A stretch of 64,000 bases of DNA from Bacillota bacterium (GTDB taxonomy: Bacteria > Bacillota > Bacilli > Paenibacillales > Paenibacillaceae): the NCBI GenBank assembly GCA_023433615.1, contig JAEZCJ010000120.1, positions 25,443-89,442 of the forward strand, in the 5' to 3' direction. Of this stretch, positions 45,060 through 52,709 are shown piece by piece (within the stretch, counting starts at the first letter, position 1; every line of letters starts with the position of its first letter). Under the pieces are notes generated by a model. The model was not told where the DNA came from. It made no database searches and was given only the letters and a program-made list of their open reading frames with translations. The translations under genes and the position numbers were made by a program.

Positions 45060-46091
45060 ATGTCCATTCGAACGATCATCATGCTAGCGGTTGGGCTAGT
45101 GCTTCTGTATCTGTTCTTCACGGTCGGTGCCCCATTCATGCTGGCGCTTGTCGTGGCGATCTTCATCGAGCCGCTGACTACGCTGCTCATCAAGCGAGCC
45201 CGCATGAACCGGATTGCCGCCGCCACCGTGTCGAGCACGGTGTTCACGCTAATTACGCTCGGGCTGATCGCCCTGCTAGGCGCCCGCATATTCGCCGAGC
45301 TCGTTGCTTTCTGGAACCGCGCGCCGGCTTACGTGCAGGAGGCAAGCAAGTATATCCAGATCAAAATGGACGACGCGCGCAATCTCTTCGAGCATCTGCC
45401 GCCGGAGAGCGCCGCGCAGCTCGATGAGTGGATGTCGGGATTGACGAGCCAGCTCACGTCCGCCATATCGGGATTGTCCGGCTTCTTCCTGAACTTTGCG
45501 GCGGGGATTCCGAATCTGTTCATTTTCTTCATCGTGTTCCTCGTAGCGGTCTATATGTTCAGCTTCAGTCTGAACACGATGAAGGATTCCTTCCTATCGA
45601 TGTTCGAAGACGAGTCCCGCCCCAAGGTCGATGAGGTGCTGCAGAACTTGCGCAAATCGATCTTCGGCTTCCTCCGCTCGCAGCTGATCTTGAGCATCCT
45701 GACCTACATCATTACGCTGGCGGGATTTCTGGTCCTCGGCGTGAAGTTTCCGCTGGCCATCGCGCTGCTCGTCGTGATCGTCGATATTTTGCCGATTCTC
45801 GGCACGGGATCCGTTCTTGTGCCATGGGCAAGCTACCAGATTCTGACGGGCGATACATTCACCGGGGTAGGGCTGATCGTGCTGTTCATCGTCATTACGG
45901 TGTTCCGCCGGGTCGTCGAACCCAAGGTGCTGGGCGATGCCGTCGGCATCGGGGCATTGCCGGCGCTCATCAGCTTATACGTCGGGTTGAAGCTCGTCGG
46001 GCTCATCGGCGTATTCTTAGGCCCGTTGGTCGTCATTATCTACATGGCCGCGCGCAAGGCCGGCCTGTTCCAGACGCGAATTAAGCTATAG
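45060..46091 (+). CDS. AI-2E family / YtvI-like sporulation membrane protein
   Basis: The 343-residue protein has about seven to eight membrane helices in the AI-2E/permease PerM layout: a helix pair at the N-terminus (about 5-40), one at 55-80, a long amphipathic middle part (about 80-140), and a cluster of helices (150-335) with VDILPILGTGSVLVPWA and VVEPKVLGDAVGIGALPALISLY. These segments, size and spore-former context fit YtvI, though the AI-2E family is broad. GAGGCGA precedes the ATG. A terminator with T-run follows. Confidence 0.83.
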   Translation: MSIRTIIMLAVGLVLLYLFFTVGAPFMLALVVAIFIEPLTTLLIKRARMNRIAAATVSSTVFTLITLGLIALLGARIFAELVAFWNRAPAYVQEASKYIQIKMDDARNLFEHLPPESAAQLDEWMSGLTSQLTSAISGLSGFFLNFAAGIPNLFIFFIVFLVAVYMFSFSLNTMKDSFLSMFEDESRPKVDEVLQNLRKSIFGFLRSQLILSILTYIITLAGFLVLGVKFPLAIALLVVIVDILPILGTGSVLVPWASYQILTGDTFTGVGLIVLFIVITVFRRVVEPKVLGDAVGIGALPALISLYVGLKLVGLIGVFLGPLVVIIYMAARKAGLFQTRIKL

Positions 46092-46124
46092 CGACGCTAT
46101 AAGTAGGATACATGATAATGTTGA

Positions 46125-46157
46125 GAAGTCTGTCCTCCAGGGGCAGGCTTCTTTTTG
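46125..46157 (+). terminator. Rho-independent terminator of the ytvI-like gene
   Basis: GAAGTCTGTCC (46125-46135) and GGGCAGGCTTC (46141-46151) pair with two wobbles, then TTTTT. Confidence 0.8.
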
Positions 46158-46614
46158 TTGAGCGGCAGGGCAGGCCGGGCCGGGTCGGGCCAAGTCAGAG
46201 GGGGCGAGCGGTATGATTTTGATGCAAATTGTACCGTTAAATTTCCCATATACGATTGTTTTAGGCTATTAGTGTAAAAAAGTACATCTATTCACGTGAG
46301 AAGCGTTAGAATGCCGAAAATCTCAGAATTTAATGGTAGAAAACTACACTACTCCGTTACTTTGCTGAGGTTGATGAATTTAATGGTAGGAAATGCAGTT
46401 AACGACTCCGCAAAACGGCACCACGATACGCTTTAGCTTGCCAAACCCCATTCCGCAACTCAACTAGCCAGCGAATGGGCTCCTTTTCTCGAATCGGAGT
46501 GTACAGGTTTACGAAATTATTCATTCGCGGGACGGTGGACAGGCAGATTGCGAGGCAATGCGACATAGGAATAGATGAATCGGAAAATGCAGGCAGCTTA
46601 AGGAGGTCGTACGC
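46158..46614. other. Intergenic region with direct repeats, AT-rich
   Basis: About 450 bases before cotJA without a convincing gene. It is more AT-rich than the flanks and holds the 14-base direct repeat described separately. The last 20 bases hold AAGGAGG for cotJA. A minus-strand open frame crosses it (46399-46941) but also runs through cotJA and is not believed. Confidence 0.6.
46326..46411. repeat. Two direct copies of an AT-rich intergenic repeat
   Basis: GAATTTAATGGTAG occurs at 46326-46339 and 46376-46389, exactly 50 bases apart; each copy is followed some 15-20 bases later by ACTCCG. The spacing and shared flanks suggest a dispersed intergenic repeat unit of about 50 bases. Confidence 0.6.
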
Positions 46615-46842
46615 ATGCAGAATCAGGTGCGTGAATGGTGTCCGTTCGTCGGCCCGTTCGATCCATGCCCGCCCATGCGCGTGAAGTATTATGTCGTTCC
46701 GCCCAACCTTTTTATCCCGTTCCAGCCGCCTAACCTCCCTCAATATCCGCTTCATGAAGCATTGCGGCGCGGCACGCTCTGGCCGGCACTGTTCAGCCCC
46801 TACGAATCGCGAATGCTGGAAGGGAGGAGGGAGGAGCCATGA
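46615..46842 (+). CDS. cotJA: Spore coat protein CotJA
   Basis: The 75-residue coat protein shows the CotJA core FVGPFDPCPPMRVKYYVVPP and FQPPNLPQYPLHEALRRG, then TLWPALFSPY. It is made in the mother cell and assembled in the inner coat with CotJC. AAGGAGG sits 8 bases before the ATG, and the stop overlaps cotJB by four bases. It is the first gene of cotJABC. I could not make out a sigma-E promoter with confidence. Confidence 0.95.
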   Translation: MQNQVREWCPFVGPFDPCPPMRVKYYVVPPNLFIPFQPPNLPQYPLHEALRRGTLWPALFSPYESRMLEGRREEP

Positions 46843-47108
46843 GCGAGCAGGTCGTGTTGAACGAACAATACTACCGGATGCTGGAGGAGCTGCAGCAGCT
46901 CGACTTCGCATTGGTCGAACTGACCTTGTATCTGGACACACACCCGACGGATATGCAGGCGCTGCAGCAGTTCAACCAGTTGGCACAGCAGCGCCAGCAC
47001 TGCGCGCATCGGTTCGAGATCTGTTACGGTCCGCTGATGCAGTTCGGGCACAGCTTTTCCCGATATCCATGGCAATGGGCCGAGCCGCCGTGGCCTTGGC
47101 AGGTCTAA
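46839..47108 (+). CDS. cotJB: Spore coat protein CotJB
   Basis: The 89-residue protein matches CotJB, with YYRMLEELQQLDFALVELTL near residue 10 and a C-terminal aromatic/Pro-rich part (FSRYPWQWAEPPWPWQV). It helps assemble CotJA and CotJC into the coat. It starts within cotJA (ATGA) behind GGGAGGAGGGAGG, and cotJC follows by 28 bases. Confidence 0.93.
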   Translation: MSEQVVLNEQYYRMLEELQQLDFALVELTLYLDTHPTDMQALQQFNQLAQQRQHCAHRFEICYGPLMQFGHSFSRYPWQWAEPPWPWQV

Positions 47109-47136
47109 GACATTCGGAAGGGGGAATGAGTTCAGG

Positions 47137-47706
47137 ATGTGGATCTATGAGAAAAAGCTGCAATATCCCGTGAGGGTGAGTAAATGCGATCCGCGCGTGG
47201 CCAAGTATCTCATCGAACAGTACGGCGGCGCGGACGGCGAGTTGTCTGCCGCGCTGCGTTACCTGAATCAACGCTACACGATCCCGGATAAAGTCGTGGG
47301 ACTCCTGACAGATATCGGTACGGAGGAATTCGCGCACCTCGAAATGATTGCCACGATGGTCTACAAGCTGACGAAGGATGCGACGGTAGAGCAGATGGAG
47401 GCGGCGGGACTGGGGGCGCACTACAGCAACCATGACAAGGCGCTGTATTACAACAATGCGGCAGGGGTCCCGTGGACGGCGACCTACATACAAGCCAAGG
47501 GCGATCCGATCGCCGATCTCTACGAAGACATCGCGGCCGAGGAAAAAGCGCGTGCGACGTACCAGTGGATCATCGACCAGACGGATGACGTGGATCTTCA
47601 GGACAGCTTGAAATTCCTTCGGGAGCGGGAAATCGTGCACTCGCTGCGCTTCAAGGAAGCGGTCGAGATTCTGAAGGCGGACCGAGAGCAGCAGAAGATT
47701 TTTTAG
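47137..47706 (+). CDS. cotJC: Spore coat protein CotJC (manganese-catalase family)
   Basis: The 189-residue ferritin-like protein of the manganese catalase family has the metal ligands typical of the fold: Glu in GADGELSAALRYL (about residue 34), EEFAHLEMIATM (about 65), and later Glu/His in EEKARATYQ (about 131) and EREIVHSLRF (about 164). It is a spore-coat component that may detoxify peroxide. GGAAGGGGG precedes the ATG. A damaged second copy lies at 49802. Confidence 0.95.
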   Translation: MWIYEKKLQYPVRVSKCDPRVAKYLIEQYGGADGELSAALRYLNQRYTIPDKVVGLLTDIGTEEFAHLEMIATMVYKLTKDATVEQMEAAGLGAHYSNHDKALYYNNAAGVPWTATYIQAKGDPIADLYEDIAAEEKARATYQWIIDQTDDVDLQDSLKFLREREIVHSLRFKEAVEILKADREQQKIF

Positions 47707-47734
47707 ATGGTGTGGTAATGCGAGTAGCGTAAGT

Positions 47735-47815
47735 ATGATCGAGGCGGCAAACCAATCGATGAGTGAAGACTCTCGTTTCGACGTGTTTTACGAGAAGGTT
47801 ATGCGCATGTACTGA
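47735..47815 (+). CDS. Doubtful 26-residue open frame
   Basis: A short frame between cotJC and the next terminator encodes a charged peptide (MIEAANQSMSEDSRFDVFYE and six more residues). There is no good ribosome site and I know no homologue. It is recorded because the 230-base gap is otherwise empty. Confidence 0.15.
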   Translation: MIEAANQSMSEDSRFDVFYEKVMRMY

Positions 47816-47867
47816 TCGGGACCCCGGTATTGCGAACCTTAGTGAGGTTTGTAGGGTGGCTGAACAT

Positions 47868-47904
47868 AAAACCGGCCTTGGGCACATGTCCAAGACCGGT
47901 TTTT
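47868..47904. terminator. Terminator after the secreted-protein gene
   Basis: AAAACCGG-C-CTTGG pairs with CCAAG-A-CCGGTTTT, one mismatch, with A- and T-runs on both flanks. It can act in both directions: for cotJABC and for the minus-strand gene at 47945. Confidence 0.75.
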
Positions 47905-47944
47905 CGAGTTCTATTCTACGGAAGGGGCCAATGTCATGCTAGTC

Positions 47945-48811
47945 TTAATTGACCCAAGTGTAGTCTTCTTCTTTTTGATCAGCCGTGCCTGCAGTTGGGG
48001 TGAAAGTTACAGATGCGGCTCCCCAACCAATAGTTACGGAATAATTACCCCAGTAACTGCTGGATGCTTCATTGTATGAGGTTAATATTCTTTTTATTGC
48101 AGTAGAAGAGACCTTTTTCATGGTAAGTTTTGCGGTACCCTTGTACTTTACGAATGGAGTTGCAACGTCGCCTGAACCTTGTGAGATAAATTCCCATGCA
48201 GCCCCGTATAATCCCCCAAATGCGGTTGGCTGTCCATTATCGCCGCACCAAGATGAATTTGGAGCAGACCAGTGCCATCCTTGGTTTAGAGAATAATCGT
48301 ATTTTTGCGCCGCGCATGCATATCGACCTGATTGTATTTCCCAACCATTCGGTACAGCAATTGCGATATGATCTTTATTAATACCATCTGGTCCGGTTTT
48401 TGGATTTCTTAACCATTCAAATGAGGAATATATATCAACCATGGAGACCCCATTGTAAGTAGAATTAAAATGAATTGGGATTAGTGAAAGGTCCGCGTCA
48501 AGAATTGCCATTGTTGTCATTTCGCCAGGGGGATTAACATTGTCGACCTCCTCTAGTAATCCTGATTCGATATTTCTACTGAAATACTGCTTTGAACTTC
48601 CAATATACTGTAAATCATCTCCGGAGTTCTCAACGATAAATCTCTTGGTGCCGATATCCAATTCATTCATTAGGAATTGTGGGACCCCTGCTTGTTGGAG
48701 TATAGAGTCAATCTGCTTATCAGTTATTTGGTCTTTTTTTGCGTATGCAATTGAACTGAAAAGTGTCATAATTAGTACTGAAATAATCGTTAAAGATGTA
48801 AGGCGTCTCAA
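47945..48811 (-). CDS. Secreted protein of unknown function
   Basis: The 288-residue protein has a signal peptide (RRLTSLTIISVLIMTLFSS, cleavage likely after SIAYA) and a mature part rich in Ser, Asn, Trp and Tyr, with two Cys (about 175 and 198) that could form a disulfide and a Gly/Thr-rich beta-like C-terminus. No family is recognised. I prefer the TTG at 48811, with GGAGGG 5 bases upstream, over the ATG at 48832, which lies ahead of that site. GC is clearly lower than the chromosome around it, suggesting transfer. Confidence 0.7.
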   Translation of the reverse strand: MRRLTSLTIISVLIMTLFSSIAYAKKDQITDKQIDSILQQAGVPQFLMNELDIGTKRFIVENSGDDLQYIGSSKQYFSRNIESGLLEEVDNVNPPGEMTTMAILDADLSLIPIHFNSTYNGVSMVDIYSSFEWLRNPKTGPDGINKDHIAIAVPNGWEIQSGRYACAAQKYDYSLNQGWHWSAPNSSWCGDNGQPTAFGGLYGAAWEFISQGSGDVATPFVKYKGTAKLTMKKVSSTAIKRILTSYNEASSSYWGNYSVTIGWGAASVTFTPTAGTADQKEEDYTWVN

Positions 48812-48849
48812 TAAATCCCTCCAAAATTTCATGAAATTTGGTGATAATT

Positions 48850-49188
48850 ATGAAAATCAAATTATATCTGGCACTATTTCTCCTTGTTTTGGTTTTTGGA
48901 ATCTACTTCGCTATTAACATGATGAATGCCGGTCACGATTTTCCTGTTACTTCAAGCGTTATCAATGTAATTAACAAGTCAGAACATAGTCGCGAGCTTT
49001 CAATTACGACGGTTAATCAGGAAGATACACAAGAGCAACTGAAAATTGTGGTAAAAGACTCGAATGTGTGGAACTTGATTAATGAGGGAGAAACATACTT
49101 AGTCGCTTATCGGGCTCCAACAAGCAGTTCTAGTGCTGAATTACTGCGTATTAACTACGCCTCAACAGTACTTCCAAATGATATATAG
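48850..49188 (+). CDS. Small membrane-anchored protein of unknown function
   Basis: The 112-residue protein has one N-terminal membrane helix (IKLYLALFLLVLVFGIYFAI) and an outside domain with a Val/Ile-rich beta pattern ending in APTSSSSAELLRINYAS. No family is recognised. GGTGAT lies just upstream. It is divergent from the secreted protein with under 40 bases between starts and shares its low GC, so the two may be one acquired module. Confidence 0.55.
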   Translation: MKIKLYLALFLLVLVFGIYFAINMMNAGHDFPVTSSVINVINKSEHSRELSITTVNQEDTQEQLKIVVKDSNVWNLINEGETYLVAYRAPTSSSSAELLRINYASTVLPNDI

Positions 49189-49389
49189 AGATTTAGATAG
49201 GCATCAATCCTTTCTCGACTCATCGAAATATCCCATGCTATACTATTTTTGATATATTGATACAAATAGTTCTACCATTTTTTGATTGATAAGGGAAAGC
49301 CATCCTTAGGACAAGCTTTCGGTGCCAATGTCGGCGAATCGGGAGCAACCGGTGATTTTCTGAGGAACCAGTATGGAGAAACAGTAATA

Positions 49390-49436
49390 GGAGGCATTTT
49401 CCGTGAAGCTTGCGGAAAGGACGCCTTCTTTTTCGT
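49390..49436 (+). terminator. Terminator-like hairpin in a gene-free region
   Basis: GGAGGC (49390-49395) pairs with GCCTTC (49423-49428), and inside it TTTCCG pairs with CGGAAA around TGAAGCTTG; TTTTTCGTTGTT follows. No complete gene is upstream on this strand for over 200 bases, so it may end an RNA leader. Confidence 0.4.
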
Positions 49437-49496
49437 TGTTAGTCTGAGGCATTCAATTCGCGATATAACCGGCTGCAGCACCATTAGGAGACCCGC

Positions 49497-49574
49497 ATGT
49501 ATGTCATCGCGCAACACTCATCGCTCACCGCGTTAGAATTCCGCCTGGATTGTGGGCAGGAATGGCTCAGCTAG
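49497..49574 (+). CDS. Short frame with good ribosome site, possible gene remnant
   Basis: A 25-codon frame (MYVIAQHSSLTALEF and ten further residues) follows TTAGGAG by 6 bases and lies behind the hairpin at 49390. It could be the truncated start of a lost gene or a leader peptide. I know no match. Confidence 0.2.
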   Translation: MYVIAQHSSLTALEFRLDCGQEWLS

Positions 49575-49801
49575 GCATTGCCGCCCACGACGTAGCCCCG
49601 CAAAGCTCGGCTCCCGCTCACGATTGATTTTGAGGCGCAAGTCACTAGAATTTGGTGTCGCGGCAATGGCCTACCCTTGAGGGCAGCGCAGCGGCGCTCC
49701 AAAGCGTTTAGGGTCAAGCGGATCATGACATGAAGGCTGTCGAGAGCGAGTTGGAGTTGAGCGGCCGCGCACTACAGCGCAGGCTTACGGGCGAATGCAC
49801 G

Positions 49802-50246
49802 AACTTCCTACTGATCGAGCAATACGGCGGTGCGGACGGCGAACTGTCTGACGCGCTGCGATACCTGAGCCAACGAAATACGATCCCGGATAAAGTAGTC
49901 GGACTCCTGAAGGATATTGAGACAGAGGAATTTGCGCACCTCGAGATGATTGCCACGATGGTCTACAAACTGACGAAGGATGCGACGGTAGAGCAGATGG
50001 AGGCGGCGGGACTGGGGCGCACTACAGTAACCGTGACAAGGCGCTGTATTACAATAATGCGTCAGGCGTACCCCGGATGGCTACTTACATACAGGCCAAT
50101 GGCGATCCGATCGCCGACCTGTATGTACGAGGACATTACTGGAGGAGAAAGCGCGCGCGACGTATCAATGGATCATCGACCAGACGGATGACGTGGATCT
50201 GCAGGACAGCCTGAAGTTTCTGAGTGAGCAGCAGCAGATTTTTTGA
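49802..50246 (+). pseudogene. cotJC: Broken duplicate of cotJC
   Basis: Closely similar to cotJC at 47137 from its residue 20 on (IEQYGGADGELSDALRYLSQ and EEFAHLEMIATMVYKLTKDA). The first 20 codons are replaced by unrelated sequence. One G is lost after GGACTGGGG (near 50015), four bases are inserted near 50125, and about 60 bases are missing near the end, so the ferritin-like active site cannot form. It ends with the same AGCAGCAG-ATTTTTT tail. This is a decayed local duplication of the neighbouring gene. Confidence 0.9.
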
Positions 50247-50287
50247 TGAATAAGTTTGAAGAGCGGGCTGTCCTTGATTCCGTAAGT

Positions 50288-50317
50288 TTGACATGCGATA
50301 CCTTTATCAAGTATCAT
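50288..50317 (+). promoter_or_regulatory. Promoter of the TetR gene
   Basis: A perfect -35 TTGACA (50288-50293), an 18-base spacer and a -10 TATCAT (50312-50317). The operator begins at the last base of the -10. Confidence 0.7.
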
Positions 50318-50332
50318 ACCAACTAGTAGGTA
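50317..50332 (+). promoter_or_regulatory. Operator of the TetR regulator (site 1)
   Basis: TACCAACTAGTAGGTA is a near-perfect palindrome that starts at the -10 box of the TetR gene. The same half-sites recur in the redoxin promoter at 51031, which supports autoregulation. Confidence 0.75.
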
Positions 50333-50358
50333 TTCCTCAGGGAAGGTACGGAATTGTT

Positions 50359-50967
50359 ATGGAACGGTTCGATCTTAGCATACCGCCGAAAAAGAACAAG
50401 CTGTTAGAAGCATCGCTATCGCTTATGCTGTCCAAAGGTTATCACGGAACAACGGTTGACGAGATCTGTTCGGAAGCCGGCGTAACCAAGGGGAGCTTCT
50501 TTCATTATTTTAAATCCAAAGAGGATGCAGGAATGGCGGCAATTCATTACTTCGAAAAGCTGCAATCCTATTTGATGGGTGAGGCCGGATTCGATCATGC
50601 CGCCGATCCGTGGGATAAGCTGCAATCGTATCTTGATTTTTTCGTGGCATTATCGCATCGGCCGGATTCCCCCAAAAGCTGCCTTACGGCTATCATGACC
50701 CAAGAGATGTCTGATGTGAACGAAGATTTCCGCGCACTATGCGATGAGAAATTCCTTATCAATGCTAAACCGCTCAAGGACATCCTTGACGAGGTTATCG
50801 TGACCTATCCGCCTATCGTTCCGATCGACAGCCAGCACTTATCGGAGTTTTTCCTTTCGACTTATCAAGGCGCGCTAATCTTGTCGAGAGCGAAGAAGAG
50901 CAGAAGCTTAATTGAGCGGAACGTGGAGCACTACCGCCGATATCTAAATTACGTATTTAACAAATGA
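50359..50967 (+). CDS. TetR/AcrR family transcriptional regulator
   Basis: The 202-residue repressor has the TetR DNA-binding domain at residues 10-56: ILEASLSLMLSKGYHGTT-like start and VDEICSEAGVTKGSFFHYFKSKEDA, the last part being the recognition helix. The helical C-terminal domain (about 70-200) has two Cys, one in SPKSCLTAIM, and would bind a ligand or sense redox state. GGAAGG lies 12 bases before the ATG. It faces the redoxin gene in the same direction, and both carry the same operator, so they probably form one regulon. Confidence 0.92.
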   Translation: MERFDLSIPPKKNKLLEASLSLMLSKGYHGTTVDEICSEAGVTKGSFFHYFKSKEDAGMAAIHYFEKLQSYLMGEAGFDHAADPWDKLQSYLDFFVALSHRPDSPKSCLTAIMTQEMSDVNEDFRALCDEKFLINAKPLKDILDEVIVTYPPIVPIDSQHLSEFFLSTYQGALILSRAKKSRSLIERNVEHYRRYLNYVFNK

Positions 50968-50992
50968 GCGTGATCGCATGCGATGAAAACAC

Positions 50993-51016
50993 GGCGCGCA
51001 GCAATGCGCCCTTTAT
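50993..51016 (+). terminator. Weak hairpin after the TetR gene
   Basis: GGCGC (50993-50997) and GCGCC (51006-51010) with CTTTATT behind it. Short, but well placed between the TetR stop and the redoxin promoter. Confidence 0.4.
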
Positions 51017-51024
51017 TATACAGA

Positions 51025-51052
51025 TTAACATACCAACTAGTTGGTACATAAT
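51025..51052 (+). promoter_or_regulatory. Promoter of the redoxin gene with operator as spacer (site 2)
   Basis: TTAACA (51025-51030) and CATAAT (51047-51052) are separated by exactly 16 bases, and these 16 bases are the perfect palindrome TACCAACTAGTTGGTA. A bound TetR dimer would block RNA polymerase directly. Confidence 0.75.
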
Positions 51053-51071
51053 TCGATGAGAAGGTGAGATG

Positions 51072-51629
51072 ATGACGATGGAAATCATGCAAGGACAGAA
51101 AGCGCCGCTGTTCGCGATGGAGGACGTTTTCGGGAATACGATTAACTTGCGGGATTATGCCGGGCATCGAGTAATGCTTTCCTTTTATCGGTTTTCCTCA
51201 TGCCCGTTCTGCAATTTGCGCATACAAAAAATTCTCGGGCAATTCCGCAAATTCGAAGAGAACGATCTGAAGATGATCAGCTTCTGGCAATCGCCCAGAG
51301 CATCCATCCTCGAGCACGTCGGGCATCAGCAACCGCCGTTTCCGTTGATTCCGGATCCTGATAAACAAATCTACCGGTTGTATCATGTCGAGAATTCATG
51401 GCTTGGAGCCCTGAAAGCAATGGGAGAGCCCGGTTTGATGATGAAGGCACTGAAAGGCGGGTTCAATCCGGCGAAGGCCGACGGAGATATGAACCAGTTG
51501 CCGGCGGACTTCCTAATCGCTCCGGATTTGACGATTCAACAAGCTTATTACGGCAAGCATATCGGCGATCATATCGATTTTACCGAAATCGAGCGGTTCC
51601 TAGGCATTCCTGCGTCTGAGCGATCATAG
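51072..51629 (+). CDS. Peroxiredoxin-like (AhpC/TSA) redoxin
   Basis: The 185-residue protein has a thioredoxin fold of the AhpC/TSA type: MQGQKAPLFAMEDVFGN, then LSFYRFSSCPFCNLR with Cys44 and Cys47, and FPLIPDPDKQIYRLY. A CxxC in place of a lone peroxidatic Cys in a Pxxx(T/S)xxC motif suggests thiol-disulfide reduction or an atypical peroxidase. The C-terminal ADFLIAPDLTIQQAYYG is normal for the family. The exact start is uncertain among ATGs at 51069, 51072 and 51078 behind AAGGTGA. It is under the TetR operator. Confidence 0.82.
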   Translation: MTMEIMQGQKAPLFAMEDVFGNTINLRDYAGHRVMLSFYRFSSCPFCNLRIQKILGQFRKFEENDLKMISFWQSPRASILEHVGHQQPPFPLIPDPDKQIYRLYHVENSWLGALKAMGEPGLMMKALKGGFNPAKADGDMNQLPADFLIAPDLTIQQAYYGKHIGDHIDFTEIERFLGIPASERS

Positions 51630-51748
51630 TTCAGCCGGCCGTTATGATCAGCTGCCCGCACGAATGAACGAGGCAGCGCAAGAAGCCCCCGAGGCACCGG
51701 CCTTGGAGGCGAGACGTTGCTATGGGCGGAATGCGCCGCTGATCTGCG

Positions 51749-52519
51749 TTAACCGAGCAAGCCCTTCTCCTTGAGGTTCAAGTAGCTGACCAAGGCCGTC
51801 TCGATGCCTGAGAGGTTGCGAAGCTGATCCTGCTCGACCGTCATCCACTCGACGCCGCCGATCTCGATCGCAGCCTCGATCGAGCCTTGGATGTCGACGA
51901 CGCCGGTGCCGACCGCGGTCCATTTGCCGATTTCGTCGGTACCGTAAACGTCTTTGATATGGATTGCAGGTACGCGGCCTGCCATCTTGCGCAGAATATG
52001 GGCCGGATCGGCGCCGCCAAGCGTGATCCAGGCGACGTCCATCCGGAAGAACAGTGCGCCGGGATCGGTATGCTCGGCGAGAATGTCTAACGCATAGAGC
52101 GCGTTGTAGGTTTTCTGGAATTCATGCGCGTGGTTGTGATAGCACAGCCGGAGCCCTTCGGAAGCGAACCGCTCCCCCTGCCGCTGGTACAGCTCAGCAT
52201 CCCGCAGCAGTTGTTCGCGGGAGTCGGCCAAGGCCCACCACATCGTCACGTCCTTCGTCTCAAGCGCATGCGCTTCGCGGATGACCCGCTCGACTTCGTT
52301 GTCAACCGCCAGATGATCTTTGCTTATACTGTGCGTCGCGGCCTGCAGGCCCAATGCATGGAAGCGCGCAACATTGGCTTTGACATCGCCCTCGAGCAGC
52401 GCTGCCGGCCCTTCGATCCCCTCATAGCCGATCTCGGCTACCCGCTGCATCGTCCCCCAGAAGTCCTGCTTGGCTTCCTCGCGCACAATCCCTATTAGTC
52501 CCAGCTTCGGTCTTGTCAT
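51749..52519 (-). CDS. Sugar phosphate isomerase/epimerase (xylose isomerase-like TIM barrel)
   Basis: The 256-residue TIM-barrel protein of the AP-endonuclease 2/xylose isomerase-like family has GYEGIEGPAALL (about residue 33), LRLCYHNHAHEF (about 128, metal-binding His), FRMDVAWITLGGADP (Asp, about 158), VPAIHIKDV (His, about 182) and EWMTVEQDQ (Glu, about 223). The metal site therefore looks complete. Related proteins act on inositol or other sugars. AAGGAGG precedes the ATG. Its neighbours do not show the substrate. Confidence 0.83.
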   Translation of the reverse strand: MTRPKLGLIGIVREEAKQDFWGTMQRVAEIGYEGIEGPAALLEGDVKANVARFHALGLQAATHSISKDHLAVDNEVERVIREAHALETKDVTMWWALADSREQLLRDAELYQRQGERFASEGLRLCYHNHAHEFQKTYNALYALDILAEHTDPGALFFRMDVAWITLGGADPAHILRKMAGRVPAIHIKDVYGTDEIGKWTAVGTGVVDIQGSIEAAIEIGGVEWMTVEQDQLRNLSGIETALVSYLNLKEKGLLG

Positions 52520-52709
52520 ATCGCCGATTCCTCCTTGATCGCTAATATTGCGGTATGTCTCTATTATTCAGGTTGGCGGACCAAAGCTCAATGTATGCAA
52601 CCGTGCATCTGCTGGACTGGTTTGATCTCCTTGCGGAAGGCGACTTGCCGTTCCATGCCAGAACCCAGTATGATGGGGACAGAAACAGAAGGAAAGGAGC
52701 GTGCATAGC

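Larger units (their letters stand above)
49189..49801. other. Intergenic region with hairpin and possible gene remnants
   Basis: About 600 bases with no full gene. An AT-rich first part leads to a GC-mixed, possibly structured stretch (49280-49440) ending in a hairpin with T-run, then a 25-codon frame with a good ribosome site, and then sequence with many stops in all frames up to the broken cotJC copy. It looks like rearranged or decayed DNA. Confidence 0.5.

Noticed and set aside
46399..46941. Minus-strand open frame of 180 codons over cotJA
   Set aside because: Its first half is antisense to cotJA and cotJB, and it has no ribosome site. The remaining part crosses the repeat region and shows no family motif.
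49272..49536. Open frames of about 80 codons on both strands
   Set aside because: Neither has a ribosome site or known motif. They overlap the hairpin region and are better explained as non-coding or decayed DNA.
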